This document shows positions 1 through 8,097 of a DNA stretch of 46,934 nucleotides, piece after piece. The position numbers were made by a program, and so were the translations under genes. Location: contig JANXYQ010000003.1 in the NCBI GenBank assembly GCA_025355995.1, positions 1 to 46,934 on the forward strand, read 5' to 3'. The stretch is from Spirochaetaceae bacterium. Its GTDB lineage: Bacteria > Spirochaetota > Spirochaetia > Treponematales > Rectinemataceae. Under the pieces are notes generated by a model. The model saw only the letters and a list, made by a program, of their open reading frames with translations, had not been told where the DNA came from and ran no database searches. Numbering within the stretch: the first letter of the stretch is position 1; every line of letters begins with the position of its first letter.

Positions 1-348
1 TCGACGCGGATCTTCGCCTGCGAGGACGAGCTCGTCGCGCGGGCGGTCAGCTTCATACGCGCCCATGCCTTCGAGGGCATCGATGTCTCCGACGTCCTCG
101 CCGTGGTCTCCGCGTCGAGGCGCTCGCTCGAGATCCGTTTCCGCAGGGCGATGGGCAGGAGCCTGCATGAAGAGATCCTGAGGTCGAAGCTCGCCCGCGC
201 GAAGCGGCTCCTGCGCGACACGGGCGATACCGTCGAGCGCGTCGCCGAGGACTCGGGCTTCTCCTCGATCGGTCGATTCCACGCTGCGTTCAGAGAAGCG
301 GAAGGGAGCTCGCCGGGAGAATGGCGGCGGGGAAACGGAGCGCGCTGA
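1..348 (+). CDS. AraC/XylR-type transcription regulator, C-terminal part (5' end outside window)
   Basis: The reading frame is open from the first base, so only the last 115 residues are present. They form a two-helix-turn-helix AraC-type DNA-binding domain. Segments such as VSASRRSLEIRFRRAMG and the closing FSSIGRFHAAFREAEGSSPGEWR resemble the C-terminus of XylR, the xylose regulator that carries a periplasmic-binding-protein-like sensor in front of the AraC domain. I infer a sugar-responsive activator, but the sensor domain lies outside the window, so the ligand is unknown. An ATG at 103 would give an 81-residue protein that starts inside the DNA-binding domain and is not credible as the real start. 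The gene converges on the lipoprotein gene on the other strand, with a hairpin between them. Confidence 0.8.
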   Translation, partial: STRIFACEDELVARAVSFIRAHAFEGIDVSDVLAVVSASRRSLEIRFRRAMGRSLHEEILRSKLARAKRLLRDTGDTVERVAEDSGFSSIGRFHAAFREAEGSSPGEWRRGNGAR

Positions 349-423
349 TACAGTCGGTGCCGGGGCAGGGATAAGGCGCTCGTCTGTATTCCTAGTCGGA
401 TCCCTCGAGGCTCGCCGATTAGC

Positions 424-458
424 CAGGCCCCCTGAAGCGTCGGCTCTCAGGGGGCCTG
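424..458. terminator. Bidirectional terminator-like hairpin between convergent genes
   Basis: A perfect 12-base-pair inverted repeat (CAGGCCCCCTGA and its complement) encloses an 11-base loop. It lies between the 3' ends of the AraC-type gene and the lipoprotein gene. There is no long T tract on either strand, so its strength as an intrinsic terminator is uncertain. Confidence 0.65.
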
Positions 459-468
459 TTCACGCCCG

Positions 469-1209
469 TCACCCCACCGTGACAGTGACAATAGAGCCGT
501 TCTGCGTCGTCAGCATTGCAGAGCCGTCTCCGCTAAAGACCCAGCTGTAGCTTCTGGAAAAACTCCGCCCGCTGTTGACCTTGATGGTAGCGGTCGTGGA
601 CGCGGTGCCTCCCTTCTGGATGGAGCCGTTCGAAGCCGATACGCTGTAGTTCAGCGTGTGGGTAGTCGCGGTCGCCACCTCGTTGCCGTTCGCGAGAGCG
701 ATGTCGCGGCTTACGATTATCGTGCCGCTTATCGACCAGGTACCGGTCGTCGAGCGAGGATTATTCACGACGATCGAAGAGTCGACGGCTACCGTACTAT
801 TGCCCCGGGCTCCCGCAACCGTGTACGGCCGGGTCGACGCGATCTTCGCCGAAAGCGTCCCTACCGGGATAGTACCAGGCGCCGGGGACGTGGTCGTCCC
901 GAGGACCGTACCCTTTCCGTCCAGCTGATCGTAATAGGTCGCCGTAATCGTCCTCGTCCCCGCGACGATCGTCACCGTGCCGCGGGCCGAGACGACGGAT
1001 TTCGCGGCCGAGACTCCGGTCAACTCCGCTATATCGCTCGCCGCCACGTAGGAGGCGCCCGCCTCCGCGCTGCCCATGGATGCCGCGACCTCGTCGGTCG
1101 CCATCGTGTCGTCGCCTTCGGTACCCGAGCTCGAGGTCGAGCAGGATGCCGCCAGGAGGAGCAAGAGAGCCGCGCAGGGCGCGAACCGCAGGAAGTTTCT
1201 TCGTTTCAT
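469..1209 (-). CDS. Predicted lipoprotein of unknown function
   Basis: A 246-residue protein with a basic N-terminus, a leucine/alanine-rich hydrophobic stretch and a lipobox LAASC near residue 23, so it should be exported and lipid-anchored. The mature part is rich in Ser, Thr, Gly and Val with alternating hydrophobic residues, which suggests beta structure, for example Ig-like or DUF-type surface domains. I recognise no catalytic motif. The start is supported by GGAGG a few bases before the ATG. It is the last gene of a leftward group led by the ECF sigma factor at 2382, about 28 bases after the Spy/CnrR-like gene, so it could be a target or output of that sigma system. Function unknown. 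Confidence 0.7.
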   Translation of the reverse strand: MKRRNFLRFAPCAALLLLLAASCSTSSSGTEGDDTMATDEVAASMGSAEAGASYVAASDIAELTGVSAAKSVVSARGTVTIVAGTRTITATYYDQLDGKGTVLGTTTSPAPGTIPVGTLSAKIASTRPYTVAGARGNSTVAVDSSIVVNNPRSTTGTWSISGTIIVSRDIALANGNEVATATTHTLNYSVSASNGSIQKGGTASTTATIKVNSGRSFSRSYSWVFSGDGSAMLTTQNGSIVTVTVG

Positions 1210-1237
1210 GTCGTTGCCTCCAATTTCTGTGTTCTCA

Positions 1238-1624
1238 TTAGCGGAGGATGGATTCAGCCTTCTCCCGCTGCGCCACCGATAAACCCTCTTTTACCTCGGC
1301 GTAAACCTCCCAGGCGATGGCCCGAGCGTCTGCGCCCATGGAGGACCTCGCCTTCTCTATCTCCGCCATTCGCCCTTGGAGCGCGTCCGCCAGCGAGGCC
1401 CTCTGCTTCGCGCCGAGGGACAGCTCCCTCGAGACGAGGCGCTCGATTCCCCTGGAAATTCGCGCGGCGCCGTTCGCAGCGGGCTTTCCCTCGAGCTGGG
1501 CGATCACGAGCTGCCGCACCTTGGCCGCCTCGAGGCCTATCGTCCCCGCCGAACCGACCAGGACTCCCAGCGCGAAGACGAGGCTGATGATGATGGCCGC
1601 GCGGCCCCCGCTCTGTCGTCTCAT
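1238..1624 (-). CDS. Membrane-anchored Spy/CnrR-like (heavy-metal-sensor-like) protein
   Basis: A 128-residue protein with one N-terminal membrane segment (about residues 10-30, AAIIISLVFALGVLVG) and a helical, charged exterior domain. The pattern LSLGAKQRASLADAL followed about 40 residues later by LSVAQREKAESIL is the paired-helix spacing typical of Spy/CpxP and CnrR-like periplasmic metal or stress sensors. An ATG at 1645 in the same frame would add seven residues; I prefer 1624 because GCGAGG lies about 8 bases upstream and the protein then begins with MRRQ. It follows the short membrane protein and the sigma factor, which recalls the cnrYXH type of arrangement. There is no obvious His-rich metal site, so the stimulus is unknown. 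Confidence 0.6.
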   Translation of the reverse strand: MRRQSGGRAAIIISLVFALGVLVGSAGTIGLEAAKVRQLVIAQLEGKPAANGAARISRGIERLVSRELSLGAKQRASLADALQGRMAEIEKARSSMGADARAIAWEVYAEVKEGLSVAQREKAESILR

Positions 1625-1637
1625 TAGTAGCCTCGCT

Positions 1638-1868
1638 TCATGCAAACAAGATAAAAAGCTCGCCGATGAGTCCCGCGAGCTCGCCGATGCGCGACGCTAG
1701 CCAGGTCGCCCCTCCGCACAGGAGGAGAGCGGCCGCTGCGGCGCCGAAGCCGAAGCGCAGCGTGAGGCCCAGCGGCCTAGGCTCCGGATAGGCCGCGTCC
1801 GCCTCTGCCGCGAGGGCGCGTATATAACGGTCGAGCCCGCACTTCGTCCTATCCGGACTCCGTTCCAT
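1638..1868 (-). CDS. Short single-pass membrane protein, candidate anti-sigma factor
   Basis: Seventy-six residues: about 35 charged N-terminal residues, then a hydrophobic segment with Gly/Ala/Leu (about residues 40-60) and a short hydrophobic tail. It overlaps the end of the ECF sigma gene by 20 bases, which implies translational coupling. Short single-pass proteins encoded directly behind ECF sigma genes are commonly anti-sigma factors that hold the sigma at the membrane, as CnrY and NccY do. There is no zinc-binding HxxxCxxC motif, so it would not be a ZAS-type anti-sigma. The assignment rests on size, topology and position, not on sequence recognition. Confidence 0.5.
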   Translation of the reverse strand: MERSPDRTKCGLDRYIRALAAEADAAYPEPRPLGLTLRFGFGAAAAALLLCGGATWLASRIGELAGLIGELFILFA

Positions 1869-2382
1869 CCATTCCCCCCTCGGCGACGCCGAGCCTGACC
1901 GCCAGGCTCCTGCGGGCGTCGAAAATCCCCGATTCCACCGAGCCTATGGAGAGCCCCAGGACCTGGGCGATCTCTCGATAGGCAAGGCCCCCGAACTCCC
2001 TGAGCGAAAGCAGCTGCCGCTGCCGCGGCGGCAGCCCCTCCATCGCGATCCCGAGGGCGATCGCCATCGCGCGATCCTCGCCCGGGGAATGGAGCTCTTC
2101 CACAAGCTCGACCTCGCTCGCCGATCGCCGCGCGCCTTTCCTCGCATAGTCGCGGCAGGCATTGATCGCCACCCGGAAGATCCAGGTCTCCGCGCTCGAG
2201 TCCCCGAGGAAGCCCCCGCCTTTCTCCAGTACCTTCAGCCTTATGTCCTGGGAGAGGTCCTGGGCATCCTCTACGTTCCGGACATAAGAATAGGCCAGGC
2301 GCCAGATCCTCCTATCCATCGACAGGAGGGCGCGATAGAGAATGTCCTCGCCCTTCGAAACCCGCGCGCCGATCGATCCCAT
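1849..2382 (-). CDS. ECF-type RNA polymerase sigma factor
   Basis: A 177-residue protein with the two-domain ECF layout. Region 2 is at about residues 22-90, with WRLAYSYVRNVEDAQDLSQD and the ETWIFRVAINACRDYARK helix. Region 4 is at about 110-165, with GLPPRQRQLLSLREFGGLAYREIAQVLGLS acting as the -35-binding helix-turn-helix. It has no region 1 or 3, as expected for RpoE-like factors. An AGGGAG lies about 12 bases before the ATG. It heads a leftward group with the short membrane protein and the Spy/CnrR-like protein, so release by an envelope signal is likely. It diverges from the aconitase operon across about 245 bases. Confidence 0.9.
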   Translation of the reverse strand: MGSIGARVSKGEDILYRALLSMDRRIWRLAYSYVRNVEDAQDLSQDIRLKVLEKGGGFLGDSSAETWIFRVAINACRDYARKGARRSASEVELVEELHSPGEDRAMAIALGIAMEGLPPRQRQLLSLREFGGLAYREIAQVLGLSIGSVESGIFDARRSLAVRLGVAEGGMDGTESG

Positions 2383-2460
2383 CAGCCCTAGAATCTCCCT
2401 TTAGCGCGCCGCTCATCGCTTGCGTCGATGCCTCGTCCGCGATACCAATGATTAGACGCG

Positions 2461-2490
2461 CCAGGCCTCCCATTTATTGGGTGAGGCCGG
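2461..2490. other. Imperfect hairpin in the divergent sigma/aconitase intergenic region
   Basis: GGCCTC at 2464-2469 pairs with GAGGCC at 2483-2488, with flanking CC/GG and two more C-G pairs inside if one base is bulged. It lies upstream of both divergent genes, so it may be an operator or a leader structure rather than a terminator. Role not determined. Confidence 0.25.
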
Positions 2491-2569
2491 ATAATATCGT
2501 CGATTCCGAATTCTTCGGCCGCCTGCTGATATATCATGCGCGCGAGGCCTCTTCGACGCGAGCTCCGTC

Positions 2570-2599
2570 TTGCATTTTTATGCAGTAAATTGGTATGAA
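2570..2599 (+). promoter_or_regulatory. Candidate sigma-70-type promoter for the aconitase operon
   Basis: TTGCAT at 2570-2575 and TATGAA at 2594-2599 are separated by 18 bases, in a locally AT-rich stretch of a GC-rich region. The aconitase ATG follows about 30 bases later, preceded by GGAGG at 2620-2624. Confidence 0.4.
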
Positions 2600-2628
2600 T
2601 AGTCTGTGAAAGACTGATCGGAGGCAGA

Positions 2629-4602
2629 ATGGGCAAGAGCCTTACGCGCAAGATTCTCGAGTCCCATCTGGTCGAGGGAGAGTGGAAGGCCGGCGGCGAG
2701 ATAGGGATCCGCATCGACCAGACCCTGACCCAGGACGCGACGGGCACGATGGCCTATCTCCAGTTCGAGGCCATGGGCGCGGCGAGCCTCGCCACCGATC
2801 TCTCGGTCAGTTATATCGACCATAATACCCTGCAAATGGGCTTCGAGAACGCGGACGACCATCGCTACCTCCTCTCGGTCGCGCGCAGGTTCGGCATTCG
2901 CCTGTCGCGGGCCGGCAATGGCATCTGCCACCAGGTCCATCTCGAGCGCTTCGGCCTGCCCGGGGCGACCCTGCTGGGTTCGGACAGCCATACGCCGACG
3001 GGCGGGGGTCTCGGGATGATAGCCATAGGCGCGGGCGGCCTGGACGTGGCCCTCGCCCTGGGCGGCTCTCCCTTCTTCCTGCCCTGCCCCGAGGTGGTGC
3101 GCGTCGCGCTCAAGGGCGCCCTCGGACCCTGGGTCTCCGCCAAGGACCTCGTGCTCAAGATGCTCGAGATCTTCGGCACCAAGGGCAACGTGGGCAGGGT
3201 CTTCGAGTACGCGGGCCCCGGCCTCGCCGGCCTCTCGGTGCCCGAGCGCGCGACGGTGGCGAATATGGGCGCCGAGTGCGGCGTCACCACATCGATCTTC
3301 CCGAGCGACGAGGCCACCCGCCTGTACCTGCGCTCGCAGGGACGCGAGTCCGGCTGGGCGAGCCTCGGGCCCGACCCAGACGCCGAGTACGCGATGGAGG
3401 TCGAGATAGACTTGGGAGCCCTCGAGCCCCTCGCGGCCGCCCCGCACTCGCCGGGCAACGTGGTGCCCGTGCGCGGCCTCAAGGACGTAAAGGTCGACCA
3501 GGTCTGCATAGGCTCCTGCACCAACTCCTCGTACAAGGACCTCGCTACCGTGGCGCTGATGCTCCGCGGGCGCGCTCTCCCCCCCGACGTGAGCCTCGTC
3601 GTCACTCCCGGCTCGCGCCAGGTATTGATGAACATCGAGAGGGACGGCTACCTCGCGGACTTCATAGCCGCGGGCGCGCGCCTCGTGGAGAGCTCCTGCT
3701 CCTTCTGCATCGGGAACGGCCAGGCGCCCGCGAGCGGCGCCGTGTCCTTGCGCAGCTCCAACCGCAACTTCGAGGGCCGCTCGGGCACGGCCGACGCCCG
3801 CGTCTACCTCGTCAGCCCGGAGACCGCGGCGGCATCCGCCCTGCTCGGCCGCATCGCGAGCGGGCTGGACCTCGAGGCCGAGCTGGGCGTCCGGCCTCCC
3901 TCGCCTCCCGTGCCCGGGGCCTTCCTCCTCGACGACGGCATGATCGTCGCCCCCCTCGACCCTAAGGAGCGCGCCAAGGCGGTCATCCTGCGCGGGCCTA
4001 ATATCGGCGGGCCGCCCGTCACCGTCCCCCTGCCCGAGAACCTGAAGGGCGTCGCGTCCATCAAGCTGGGCGACAAGGTGACCACCGACCACATCATGCC
4101 GGCGGGAGCCAGGATGAAGTACCGCAGCAACATCGCCGCCTACTCCGCCTTCGTATTCGAGGGAGTCGACCCGTCCTTCGCGTCGAGGGCGGCCGCCTCC
4201 CGCGACGCGGGATCGCACAACGTGATAGTGGCCGGGCTCTCGTACGGCCAGGGCTCCTCGCGCGAGCACGCGGCCATCTGCCCCGCCGCCCTCGGCGTAC
4301 GCGCCGTCATCGCGAAATCATTCGAGCGCATACACGCGGCCAACCTGGTCAACTTCGGGGTGCTGCCCCTCGCCTTCGCGAGCGACGGCGACTACGCGGC
4401 GGTCGAGCAGGGCGACGCGCTCGAGATCCCCGGCTTGCGCGCCCAGGTGGCCGCGGGCGCGCGCAAGATCCGCGTCAGGGACGCGACCAAGGGCCTGGAG
4501 TTCGACGCGATCTGCGACCTTACCGGCCGCCAGAGGGCCATAATCGTCGCGGGCGGCGCCCTGGCGGCCGCCGCCTCGGCCCGCGCCAAGGAGGATGCGT
4601 AA
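2629..4602 (+). CDS. acnA: Aconitate hydratase (aconitase), monomeric short form
   Basis: Interconverts citrate and isocitrate through cis-aconitate using a [4Fe-4S] cluster in the cytoplasm. The 657-residue length fits the shorter aconitase branch (about 640-660 residues) rather than the roughly 890-residue AcnA/IRP type. The sequence shows the substrate-binding block [20 protein letters not shown] and the cluster ligands Cys297 (in CIGSCTNSS), Cys357 and Cys360 (in [11 protein letters not shown]). The swivelling C-terminal domain contains [15 protein letters not shown] and [16 protein letters not shown] replaces the common CGPC; both ligand cysteines are kept, so it should be active. The stop codon shares one base with the next ATG (TAATG), so it is translationally coupled to isocitrate dehydrogenase. 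Confidence 0.95.
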   Translation: MGKSLTRKILESHLVEGEWKAGGEIGIRIDQTLTQDATGTMAYLQFEAMGAASLATDLSVSYIDHNTLQMGFENADDHRYLLSVARRFGIRLSRAGNGICHQVHLERFGLPGATLLGSDSHTPTGGGLGMIAIGAGGLDVALALGGSPFFLPCPEVVRVALKGALGPWVSAKDLVLKMLEIFGTKGNVGRVFEYAGPGLAGLSVPERATVANMGAECGVTTSIFPSDEATRLYLRSQGRESGWASLGPDPDAEYAMEVEIDLGALEPLAAAPHSPGNVVPVRGLKDVKVDQVCIGSCTNSSYKDLATVALMLRGRALPPDVSLVVTPGSRQVLMNIERDGYLADFIAAGARLVESSCSFCIGNGQAPASGAVSLRSSNRNFEGRSGTADARVYLVSPETAAASALLGRIASGLDLEAELGVRPPSPPVPGAFLLDDGMIVAPLDPKERAKAVILRGPNIGGPPVTVPLPENLKGVASIKLGDKVTTDHIMPAGARMKYRSNIAAYSAFVFEGVDPSFASRAAASRDAGSHNVIVAGLSYGQGSSREHAAICPAALGVRAVIAKSFERIHAANLVNFGVLPLAFASDGDYAAVEQGDALEIPGLRAQVAAGARKIRVRDATKGLEFDAICDLTGRQRAIIVAGGALAAAASARAKEDA

Positions 4603-5810
4603 TGAAGATATCGGTGAAGACCGCCCTCGTAGAGCTCGACGGCGACGAGATGACCCGCGTCATCTGGGCCCTCATCAAGGATAGGCTCATCCTGCCGCAC
4701 CTCGACATCAAGCTCGAGTACTACGACCTCGGCGTGAAAGAGCGCGACCGCACGGACGACGCGGTGACCGTCGCGGCGGCGAAGGCGATAGCGAGGCTCG
4801 GCGTCGGCGTGAAGTGCGCCACGATCACCCCGGACGCGGAGAGGGTCGGCGAGTATTCCCTCAAGAAGGCTTGGCCCTCGCCCAACGGCACCCTGCGCGG
4901 AATCCTCGACGGCACGGTCTTCCGCAAGCCGATCACCGTCCGCAACATCGAGCCGGCGGTCAACGCGTGGCGGAAGCCGATAACGATCGGCCGCCACGCC
5001 TACGGCGACCTATACAAGGCGGTGGACTTCGCGGTCCCCGGTCCCGGCCTCGCCGAGCTCGTCTACACCCCGGCCGGCGGCGGCGCGCCGACGAGGCTCG
5101 CCGTGCACGAGTACTCGGGCCCCGGCGTCCTCATGGGCATGCACAATACCGACGCCTCGATCATGTCCTTCGCCAAGGCCTGCTTCGCCTACGCCCTGTC
5201 GGAGAGGATAGACCTCTGGTTCGCCGCCAAGGACACGATTAGCAAGACCTACCACGCCCGGTTCAAGGACGTCTTCGCAGCGGAGGCCGCGGCGCGGGCC
5301 TCCGAGTTGCGCGACGCAGGGATAAGCTATCGCTACCTCCTCATCGACGACGCCGTGGCCCAGGTGATCAAGCACCCCGGCGGCTTCCTATGGGCCTGCA
5401 CCAACTACGACGGGGACGTGTTCTCCGATATGCTCGCCTCGGGCTTCGGGTCCCTGGGCATGATGACCTCGGTGCTGGTGTCGCCCGGCGGGGCCTTCGA
5501 GTACGAGGCCGCCCACGGGACCGTGAGGCGGCACTATTACGAGCACCTCAAGGGCAATCCGACCAGCACCAACCCGATCGCCTCGATCTTCGCCTGGTCG
5601 GGCGCGCTGCGCAAGCGCGGCGAGCTGGACGCGACTCCCGGCGTGGTTCGCTTCGCCGACGGGCTCGAGCGCGCGGTGATCGGCCTCGTCGAGGATGGGA
5701 TCGTGACCAAGGATCTCGTCGCGCTGGTGGAGCCGAGTCCCGCGGGCTACGAGACCACCGAGGGATTCATCGACAAGGCCGCGGCGCGGCTGGCCGCGGC
5801 CCGGGCCTAG
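4602..5810 (+). CDS. icd: NADP-dependent isocitrate dehydrogenase, eukaryotic-like type
   Basis: Oxidatively decarboxylates isocitrate to 2-oxoglutarate. The 402 residues align by eye with the homodimeric eukaryotic-like NADP-IDH family rather than the 416-residue E. coli Icd. Diagnostic blocks are [65 protein letters not shown] and [18 protein letters not shown]. In this family the Ser-Pro-Asn-Gly-Thr loop and its Arg residues bind isocitrate, and AAHGTV binds the nucleotide. The gene starts inside the aconitase stop codon and is followed after 13 bases by citrate synthase, so the three are almost certainly one transcript. Cofactor choice is inferred from family membership. Confidence 0.93.
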   Translation: MKISVKTALVELDGDEMTRVIWALIKDRLILPHLDIKLEYYDLGVKERDRTDDAVTVAAAKAIARLGVGVKCATITPDAERVGEYSLKKAWPSPNGTLRGILDGTVFRKPITVRNIEPAVNAWRKPITIGRHAYGDLYKAVDFAVPGPGLAELVYTPAGGGAPTRLAVHEYSGPGVLMGMHNTDASIMSFAKACFAYALSERIDLWFAAKDTISKTYHARFKDVFAAEAAARASELRDAGISYRYLLIDDAVAQVIKHPGGFLWACTNYDGDVFSDMLASGFGSLGMMTSVLVSPGGAFEYEAAHGTVRRHYYEHLKGNPTSTNPIASIFAWSGALRKRGELDATPGVVRFADGLERAVIGLVEDGIVTKDLVALVEPSPAGYETTEGFIDKAAARLAAARA

Positions 5811-5823
5811 AGGAGAGCGCAGC

Positions 5824-7110
5824 ATGCCCAAGGACAGCCTCAGCGTCGTCGACAACCGCACCGGCCTAAGCTACGAGCTGCCCCTCGCGGACGGCACCGT
5901 CAGGGCCATGGACCTCCGCAAGATCCGTACGGGAGAAGACGACTTCGGCCTCATGTCCTACGACCCCGGTTTCGCCAATACGGCCTCGACGCGCAGCTCC
6001 ATCACCTACGTCGACGGCGAGAAGGGGATACTCAGGTACAGGGGCTACCCGATAGAGACCCTCGCGAAGAACGCGGGCTACCTGGAGACCGCCTACCTCG
6101 TGATCTTCGGGAGGCTCCCCACGGCGCCGCAGCTCGCGAACTGGGAGCGGGACATCCGCCACCACACGATGCTGCACACGAACATCCAGAACCTCATCGA
6201 GACCTTCCGCTACGACGCCCACCCGATGAGCCTATTCATCAGCTCCGTGGCCTCCCTCGCCACCCTCTACCCGGATTCGCGCGACGTGATGGACCCCGCC
6301 AACCGCCGCCTCCAGGTCGAGCGCATCATCGCGAAGGTCGCGACGATCGCGGCCTTCGCCTACCGCCACAACCAGGGCTGGCCCTTCAACGGGCCCGACG
6401 ACAGCCTGTCCTACGTCGGCAACTTCCTCAACATGATGTTCAAGATGACGGAGGTGAAGTACGAGCCCAACCCCGTGCTGGAGAAGGCGCTCAACGTGCT
6501 CTTCGTCTTGCACGCCGACCACGAGCAGAACGCCGGCACGACCGCGATGCGGGTCATCGGCTCGGCCCAGGGCGACCCCTACTCGGCCCTCGCGGGCGCG
6601 GCGGCCGCCCTCTACGGCCCCTTGCACGGCGCGGCCAACGAGGCCGTGCTCTCCCAGCTCGAGCTGATCGGCAAGCCCGAGAGGGTGCCCGAGTTCATCG
6701 AGCGGGTGAAGAAGGGCGAGTGCAGGCTGATGGGCTTCGGCCACCGCATCTACAAGAACTACGACCCGCGCTGCCGCATCATCAAGAAGACGGCCGAGGA
6801 GGTCTTCCGCGTGACGGGCAGCAACGTCCTCCTCGACGTGGCCCTGGAGCTCGAGCGCATAGCCCTCGAGGACGAGTACTTCGTCTCGCGCAAGCTCTAC
6901 CCCAACGTGGACTTCTACTCGGGCCTCATCTATCGCGCGATGAACCTGCCGGCCAGCCTCTTCACGGTGATGTTCGCGGTCCCGCGGACCTGCGGCTGGC
7001 TCGCGCACTGGCTCGAGGCTTTCGACGACCCGGAGCAGAAGCTCATGCGGCCGCGCCAGATCTACGATGGTCCCGAAGAAAGAGGCTACGTCTCCATAGG
7101 GGCGAGGTAG
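5824..7110 (+). CDS. gltA: Citrate synthase (type II, hexameric-type length)
   Basis: Condenses acetyl-CoA with oxaloacetate to citrate. The 428 residues match the usual length of GltA-type enzymes (E. coli 427). The catalytic triad is visible: His268 in PLHGAANE, His307 in MGFGHRIYKNYDPR and Asp363 in NVDFYSGLIYRAMNLP. The N-terminal beta-rich domain (about residues 1-60) is typical of Gram-negative enzymes. AGGAGA precedes the ATG. It is the last gene of the acnA-icd-gltA operon, which yields 2-oxoglutarate for glutamate synthesis; no 2-oxoglutarate dehydrogenase or succinate genes follow. Its last 25 bases overlap the end of the AraC gene on the opposite strand. Confidence 0.95.
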   Translation: MPKDSLSVVDNRTGLSYELPLADGTVRAMDLRKIRTGEDDFGLMSYDPGFANTASTRSSITYVDGEKGILRYRGYPIETLAKNAGYLETAYLVIFGRLPTAPQLANWERDIRHHTMLHTNIQNLIETFRYDAHPMSLFISSVASLATLYPDSRDVMDPANRRLQVERIIAKVATIAAFAYRHNQGWPFNGPDDSLSYVGNFLNMMFKMTEVKYEPNPVLEKALNVLFVLHADHEQNAGTTAMRVIGSAQGDPYSALAGAAAALYGPLHGAANEAVLSQLELIGKPERVPEFIERVKKGECRLMGFGHRIYKNYDPRCRIIKKTAEEVFRVTGSNVLLDVALELERIALEDEYFVSRKLYPNVDFYSGLIYRAMNLPASLFTVMFAVPRTCGWLAHWLEAFDDPEQKLMRPRQIYDGPEERGYVSIGAR

Positions 7111-8000
7111 GCGGCTCGCTCCAGGTGCAGGTCCCGGTACTCCGTGGGCGACTGGCCCGTGATCCGCTTGAAGACGGCCGAGAAGTAAAAGGGAGTCGCG
7201 TAGCCCAGGGCCTCGCTGATCTCGCGGCCGCTCTGGGCGGTGGTCTCCAAGAGCTCGCAGGCGCGTTGGATCTTCAGGCGGGCAAAATACTCCATCGGCG
7301 GATAGCCGGTCCGCTCGCGGAAGGCCCGGCAAAAATGATAGCGGGAGTAGCCGGCCAGCTCGGCCAGGCTATCTAGGCTCAGGGCCTCGTCCAGGCGATC
7401 GAGCATGAGGCGGATGACGGCGCCGGCGTCGAAGCCCCCGCGCCCGGCCGCGCGGCCGGCGTCGTCCGGCGAGGGACCGGCGTCGCGCGCCATTAAGGCG
7501 GCCAGGAAGGCGGCGAGGGCGAGCGAGGCCTGGAGGAGCAGGGGATAGCTATAGCCGGCCCCGAGGATGCGGCAGCAGTCGCGCAGGGCGGCTACCGCGG
7601 CCGCCGGGAGGCCGACCTGCCGGACCGGGGCGGCGGGCGAGAAGCCCAGGCGCCCCAGCAGCTCGGCGCAGCCCTCCCCCTTGAAATGCGCCCAGCGTAT
7701 GGTCCAGGGCTCTATCGCCTCGGCGCCGTAGGCGTGCGCCAGGCCGGAGGGACAGAGGGCCAGGCCGCCGGGCCCGACCGGCGACCGCCTGCCCTCCACC
7801 TCGACCCAGCCTGCGCCTGCGAGGCAATGGATCAGGATGTGCTCGTCGATCCCGGGACGCTCGATGAAGTGCCCCCGCGCCCGGGGATAATACCCGGCCC
7901 TGCAGACCACGAGCTGCCGCAGGAAGCAGTCGTCGGCGACCTTGGCCAGGACGTCGGCCGGTATGAAGGTCGATTGCCAGACTGAAGGGTCTATCAACAT
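7086..8000 (-). CDS. AraC-family transcription regulator with cupin-type sensor
   Basis: A 304-residue protein with an N-terminal AraC-type cupin ligand domain (about residues 25-165, with RPGIDEHILIHCLAGAGWVEVEG) and a C-terminal double helix-turn-helix (about 195-295). The latter contains LDSLAELAGYSRYHFCRAFRERTGYPPMEYF and ISEALGYATPFYFSAVFKRITGQSPTEYR. GGAGGAGG lies just before the ATG. It is divergent from the URO-D-fold gene at 8098 with under 100 bases between, so it probably controls that gene and itself. Its ligand is probably a sugar or small methylated compound, but nothing in the sequence identifies it. The 3' end overlaps gltA antisense by 25 bases. Confidence 0.88.
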   Translation of the reverse strand: MLIDPSVWQSTFIPADVLAKVADDCFLRQLVVCRAGYYPRARGHFIERPGIDEHILIHCLAGAGWVEVEGRRSPVGPGGLALCPSGLAHAYGAEAIEPWTIRWAHFKGEGCAELLGRLGFSPAAPVRQVGLPAAAVAALRDCCRILGAGYSYPLLLQASLALAAFLAALMARDAGPSPDDAGRAAGRGGFDAGAVIRLMLDRLDEALSLDSLAELAGYSRYHFCRAFRERTGYPPMEYFARLKIQRACELLETTAQSGREISEALGYATPFYFSAVFKRITGQSPTEYRDLHLERAAYLAPMET

Positions 8001-8097
8001 TGCCTCCTCCCGGGTATAGCAATATTTCGTATCTCAGAGCGCAATGCGTCGAATGGCCATAATGAGAATAGCGAGGCATCATGCATCGGGGGCTACG

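Noticed and set aside
658-1587. Rightward 309-residue reading frame opposite the lipoprotein and Spy/CnrR-like genes
   Set aside because: Arg/Pro-rich composition with no recognisable domain; it is the antisense shadow of two genes that have signal or membrane segments and ribosome binding sites.
2388-2747. Leftward 119-residue frame between the sigma factor and aconitase
   Set aside because: It lies partly antisense to the aconitase start, has no ribosome binding site and no family features.
2578-4269. Long leftward frame of 563 residues opposite aconitase
   Set aside because: Composition rich in Ala, Gly, Arg, Glu and His typical of high-GC antisense frames; the sense strand encodes a clear aconitase.
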